From an uncultured Pelagibacteraceae bacterium (GTDB lineage Bacteria > Pseudomonadota > Alphaproteobacteria > Pelagibacterales > Pelagibacteraceae): 57,614 nt of DNA. The notes under the pieces are model-generated. The model saw only the letters and a list, made by a program, of their open reading frames with translations. It was not told where the DNA came from and ran no database searches. A program made the position numbers and the translations under genes. The stretch covers positions 1 through 57,614 of the forward strand of contig CACBHL010000004.1 in the NCBI GenBank assembly GCA_902539035.1, given 5' to 3'. Shown here piece by piece: positions 54,533-57,614 of the stretch. How positions within the stretch are numbered: the first letter of the stretch is position 1; the number at the start of each line of letters is the position of its first letter.

Positions 54533-56598
54533 CAACTAATTATCAACTTAAAAAACTAAACTTAAATATTTCAGAGTCAAAATCCTCGATATTATTTGAT
54601 GTTGATACCCAAATTGGTGAAAAAATTAATTTAAAGTCTAAAGATAAATGTTTTGCAATATTTGCAGCTCCTGGACAAGACATGGATGTTACAAAGCAAG
54701 ATCCTCCTTCTGATTTAACTATTTATATTAAAAGAGCAAATATTATTAATGACAAAGAATTAAATGTTATTCCAAACCCTGTCTTTGAACCATCGCACGA
54801 GGAAAATATAAATAAAGCAAGTAGTATATCATATGAAGTTAAAGAAGGTGATTACATCCAGGTAATAAGTCCTACTGGAAGACAATGTTCAGACTTTGTG
54901 GCATTTGACACAAGGAAACTAGAAAAAGGAATTGAGAAAGGGTTGGATTGGCAAACAACAAGAACTTTCATGGGAAATACATTTCCAGGACCAGGATTAT
55001 TTTCTAAATTTTATGATACTGACCACGAACCTTTGGTAGAAGTAATTAGAGATACCGTTGGTAAACATGATACTTTTAATCTTGCCTGTACTTCAAAGTA
55101 CTATGAAGATGCTGGTTATTTTGGCCATGCAAATTGCTCTGATAATCTTACAGAAAGTATGTCAAAGTATGGTCTACAAAAACAAAAAGGGTGGCACGCA
55201 ATCAATTTATTTTTTAATACATCTGAAGGTGGATTAAACTCAGTTGTTTCAGATGAATCATATTCACGTCCAGGTGATTATGTCATGTTTAGAGCCTTAA
55301 AAGATTTAACTATTGGAACAACAGCATGTCCTAGTGATATAGATGCCTGTAATTCGTGGAATCCAACTAATATTTTTGTTAGAACATATGACAAGAAAAA
55401 AGAATTTACTAAATCATTTGCATTCAGGATGAAAACAGACTCAGAAAAAAAACTTACAAGAAATTCTGGTTTTTATGAGAGAACTTCAAAACTAACAAGA
55501 AACTTCATAGATGCTAGAGGTTTTTGGCTTCCAAATGATTACACAAAACATGGGCTTGTTAATGAGTACAACGCTTGTAGAAATGATGCAGTTTTAATTG
55601 ATTTATCTTCATTAAGAAAATTTGAAATTATTGGTCCTGATGCTGAAGAATTATTAAATTATACACTTACAAGAAACATTAAAAAATTATCAGTAGGTCA
55701 AGTTGTATATTCTGCAATGTGCTACGAAAATGGAATGATGTTTGACGACGGTACTCTTTTAAGATTAAGTGAGACTGGTTTTAGATGGATTTGTGGAGAT
55801 GAATATGGAGGTGAATGGTTAAAAGAAATTGCAAAAAAGAAAAATTTCAATGCAAATATAAAAAATTCAACAGACCAAATAAGTAATGTTTCATTACAAG
55901 GTCCAAAAAGTAGAGAAATTTTAAAAAAGATAATTTTTACACCTCCTACTCAACCTTCTATAGATGAGCTTGGTTGGTTTAGATTTAGCATTTGCAGAAT
56001 AGAAGAGTTGCAAGGAATACCATTGATTGTTTCAAGAACCGGTTATACTGGTGAACTTGGATATGAAATTTGGTGTCACCCTAAACATGCTTCTGAAGTC
56101 TGGGATAAATTAATGGAAGCAGGAAAAAAAGATGGTTTGATTCCTGCAGGATTTGGAGCTTTAGACAAACTTAGAATTGAAGCAGGACTAATTTTATTTG
56201 GTAATGAGTTTGATGGTCAACAAGATCCTTTTGAGGCAGGAATTGGTTTTGCTGTTCCACTAAAAACAAAAGAAGAGGACTTTATTGGTAAAGAAGAATT
56301 AATTAAAAGAAAAAATAACCCTCAAAAAAAACTTGTTGGATTGGAATTAGTGGGTAAAGAAATTGCAGGTCATGGTGACTGTGTTCATATTGGTAGATCT
56401 CAAATTGGAGTAATTACAAGTGGATGTCTATCCTCAACATTAAATAAAAATATAGCTTTGTGTAGAATGGATGTTCAATATTCAGAAATTGGAACAGAGG
56501 TCGAAGTTGGAAAAATTGATGGTCACCAAAAAAGAATAAGCGCAAAAGTAGTTGGATTTCCTTTTTATGATCCTACTAAGTCCAAAGTAAAATCATAA
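54526..56598 (+). CDS. tdm: Trimethylamine N-oxide demethylase (DUF1989 plus GcvT)
   Basis: About 690 residues. The N-terminal DUF1989-type half holds a zinc site with spacing C-x12-H-x2-C-x63-C: CTSKYYED, HANC and TTACPSD (Cys188, His201, Cys204, Cys268 counted from 54526). These spacings match, as I recall, the zinc ligands of Methylocella TDM. The C-terminal half is a GcvT/THF domain. It splits TMAO into dimethylamine and formaldehyde, which THF can trap. The first ATG in frame is 54682, but 52 coding-like codons precede it without any ATG, GTG or TTG; see findings. ATT 54526 has a fitting AAGGA seven bases upstream. Confidence 0.85.
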   Translation: MLATNYQLKKLNLNISESKSSILFDVDTQIGEKINLKSKDKCFAIFAAPGQDMDVTKQDPPSDLTIYIKRANIINDKELNVIPNPVFEPSHEENINKASSISYEVKEGDYIQVISPTGRQCSDFVAFDTRKLEKGIEKGLDWQTTRTFMGNTFPGPGLFSKFYDTDHEPLVEVIRDTVGKHDTFNLACTSKYYEDAGYFGHANCSDNLTESMSKYGLQKQKGWHAINLFFNTSEGGLNSVVSDESYSRPGDYVMFRALKDLTIGTTACPSDIDACNSWNPTNIFVRTYDKKKEFTKSFAFRMKTDSEKKLTRNSGFYERTSKLTRNFIDARGFWLPNDYTKHGLVNEYNACRNDAVLIDLSSLRKFEIIGPDAEELLNYTLTRNIKKLSVGQVVYSAMCYENGMMFDDGTLLRLSETGFRWICGDEYGGEWLKEIAKKKNFNANIKNSTDQISNVSLQGPKSREILKKIIFTPPTQPSIDELGWFRFSICRIEELQGIPLIVSRTGYTGELGYEIWCHPKHASEVWDKLMEAGKKDGLIPAGFGALDKLRIEAGLILFGNEFDGQQDPFEAGIGFAVPLKTKEEDFIGKEELIKRKNNPQKKLVGLELVGKEIAGHGDCVHIGRSQIGVITSGCLSSTLNKNIALCRMDVQYSEIGTEVEVGKIDGHQKRISAKVVGFPFYDPTKSKVKS

Positions 56599-56603
56599 AT
56601 TAA

Positions 56604-56954
56604 ATGCCAAAAGATAAAAAAACTCTTTTAAATTTTTGGGAAGATCAAATGAGAGAATCTCATACTTCAAGTAATTATTTTTTTAGAAAATCACCTTCTC
56701 ATTATCATATGATGTTATTAGTAATGTCTGCCTACAAAGAAAATAAGAAATTATCTGTTGAACAGCTAAAAACTAAACTATTTAAAACATCCAGGCCAAA
56801 ATCAGCTCTTATTATTAATGAAGCTTGTGAAAAAGGATTCTTTCATTTGGAGAAAACCTCAAAAGATCAAAGAATTAAGAATATTAAGCCAAGCGACTCT
56901 TTTATTAGAGAGTTCAATGAATATTTAACGACTCTTAAAAATATAAGCTATTAA
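56604..56954 (+). CDS. MarR-like winged-helix protein
   Basis: 116 residues. The pattern LSVEQLKTKLFKTSRPKSAL, then IINEACEKGFFHLEKTSKDQ and RIKNIKPSD, is that of a winged helix followed by the beta wing of MarR regulators. It lies five bases after tdm and is co-transcribed, so it may control the methylamine genes. The residues would act as DNA-binding regulator in the cytoplasm; no ligand can be assigned. Confidence 0.65.
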   Translation: MPKDKKTLLNFWEDQMRESHTSSNYFFRKSPSHYHMMLLVMSAYKENKKLSVEQLKTKLFKTSRPKSALIINEACEKGFFHLEKTSKDQRIKNIKPSDSFIREFNEYLTTLKNISY

Positions 56955-57056
56955 GCACTTATTTCTGCTAAGTTTAAAGTGTATATTTTATATATATACT
57001 TTTTAGTTCTAAAAATAATTATATCAATTATGATTTGTAAAAAATAAGATTTTGGT

Positions 57057-57614
57057 ATGTCATTACCCACAAAAGCAAAAGTAGTAATTATCGGTGGTGG
57101 TATACATGGTTTGAGCACTGCTTGGAAACTATCAGAAACTTATAAAAACCCTGGAGATATTGTTGTTTTAGAAAAAAAAGACACTGCTTCAGGTGCTAGT
57201 GGAATTGCATGTGGTGTTGTAAGAAATAATTATTTTCAGCCAGCAATGAGAGAACTGATGGCTCATTCTGTTTCAGTTTGGGAAAGCGATCCTAAGGCTT
57301 TTAAATATAATGCAGTTGGATATTTACAAATTTCGCCTGAGGTTATGCATAAAGATGTTGCAAGTATTTATGAGCAACAAAAAGCTATTGGTTACGAGTC
57401 AGAATTTATTGAGGGTGAGAAAGATTGCATGAAATATATGAAAGGTATATTTGATGACTGGCAGGCCGAAGGTATTACTTCAGTTCTACACGAAAAAAAA
57501 GGTGGATATGCTTTTAATAAAGACTCTATTAAAGCTCTAGAAAATAAATCTACCAGCAATGGTGTACAGGTAATGAAAGGTGTTAAGGTAACAGGTTTTA
57601 AAAGAGGTAGTAAT
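57057..57614 (+). CDS. FAD-dependent oxidoreductase, SoxB/DAO-like (truncated by window end)
   Basis: ATG at 57057; the frame is open to the window end, 186 residues visible. The Rossmann FAD motif VVIIGGGIHGLSTAWKLSE is near the N-terminus. SGASGIACGVVRNNYFQPAM resembles the sarcosine oxidase beta and N-methylglutamate dehydrogenase families. Position after tdm suggests it oxidises a further N-methyl amine from TMAO breakdown. GGT is only a weak ribosome-binding site. Substrate and length cannot be judged. Confidence 0.75.
   Translation, partial: MSLPTKAKVVIIGGGIHGLSTAWKLSETYKNPGDIVVLEKKDTASGASGIACGVVRNNYFQPAMRELMAHSVSVWESDPKAFKYNAVGYLQISPEVMHKDVASIYEQQKAIGYESEFIEGEKDCMKYMKGIFDDWQAEGITSVLHEKKGGYAFNKDSIKALENKSTSNGVQVMKGVKVTGFKRGSN

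Noticed and set aside
1..57614. Search by eye for CRISPR arrays, insertion sequences, prophage genes, tRNA and rRNA
   Set aside because: No repeat-spacer pattern, transposase, integrase or tRNA-like sequence was seen on either strand.

Overview
This window comes from a streamlined, AT-rich marine alphaproteobacterium of the SAR11 clade (Candidatus Pelagibacter-like). The evidence is very low GC, intergenic gaps of mostly 0 to 10 bases, frequent 1 to 8 base gene overlaps, and the gene content: trimethylamine monooxygenase, a TMAO transporter, TMAO demethylase, heterotetrameric sarcosine oxidase, dimethylglycine dehydrogenase with ETF, and formate-THF ligase. I saw no tRNA, rRNA, CRISPR array or mobile element. 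No gene-free stretch exceeds 300 bases; the longest is 2806-3087.

Layout. 1-2805 holds the tail of an altronate/sulfolactate dehydratase-type enzyme, a DMT permease and a 3-hydroxyisobutyrate dehydrogenase-like enzyme. 2806-3087 is an unusually structured intergenic region with a perfect Shine-Dalgarno and tandem hairpins. 3088-5768 has a hypothetical protein, a cytochrome c'/cytochrome b561 pair with overlapping divergent starts, a DUF4396 membrane protein and an ETHE1-like sulfur dioxygenase. 5944-10945 (minus) is a Fur-type-controlled ferric iron ABC operon followed by azlCD. 11060-14486 has a LysR regulator, acuI, folE, hisI and a DUF2237 gene. 14488-20265 (minus) is dimethylglycine dehydrogenase with ETF beta, ETF alpha and ETF-quinone oxidoreductase, a complete route from N-methyl oxidation to the quinone pool. 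20321-26430 (minus) holds a BT1-type permease, small genes, an ECHDC3-like protein and a mini-cluster of nucleotidyltransferase, P-loop kinase, methyltransferase and Rieske oxygenase. 26534-28613 is a divergent MTHFR-like/DmdA-like pair. 29308-32712 (minus) is a tight four-gene operon of mostly unknown function: M19-like protein, 553-residue unknown, DUF3726, and a 55-residue CxxC protein. 32805-37799 has purEK, a GNAT, a cold-shock protein, a racemase and hypotheticals.

37801-57614 is a methylated-amine and one-carbon island: soxBDAG, fhs, a glutamine amidotransferase, an iron alcohol dehydrogenase, tmm, a gpsA-like gene, tmoW, tmoV, two small unknown genes, tmoX, a MORN protein, tdm, a MarR-like protein and the start of a FAD oxidoreductase.

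Together the genes describe uptake of TMAO and stepwise removal of methyl groups. TMA is oxidised by Tmm, TMAO is imported by TmoXVW and demethylated by Tdm. Dimethylglycine and sarcosine are demethylated by the dehydrogenase/ETF unit and by SoxBDAG. The released C1 units are carried on tetrahydrofolate and interconverted with formate by Fhs. The most unusual features are the structured RNA candidate at 2926-3083, the uncharacterised four-gene operon at 29308-32712, the kinase/nucleotidyltransferase/methyltransferase/Rieske cluster, and a tdm gene whose coding-like N-terminus has no ordinary start codon.
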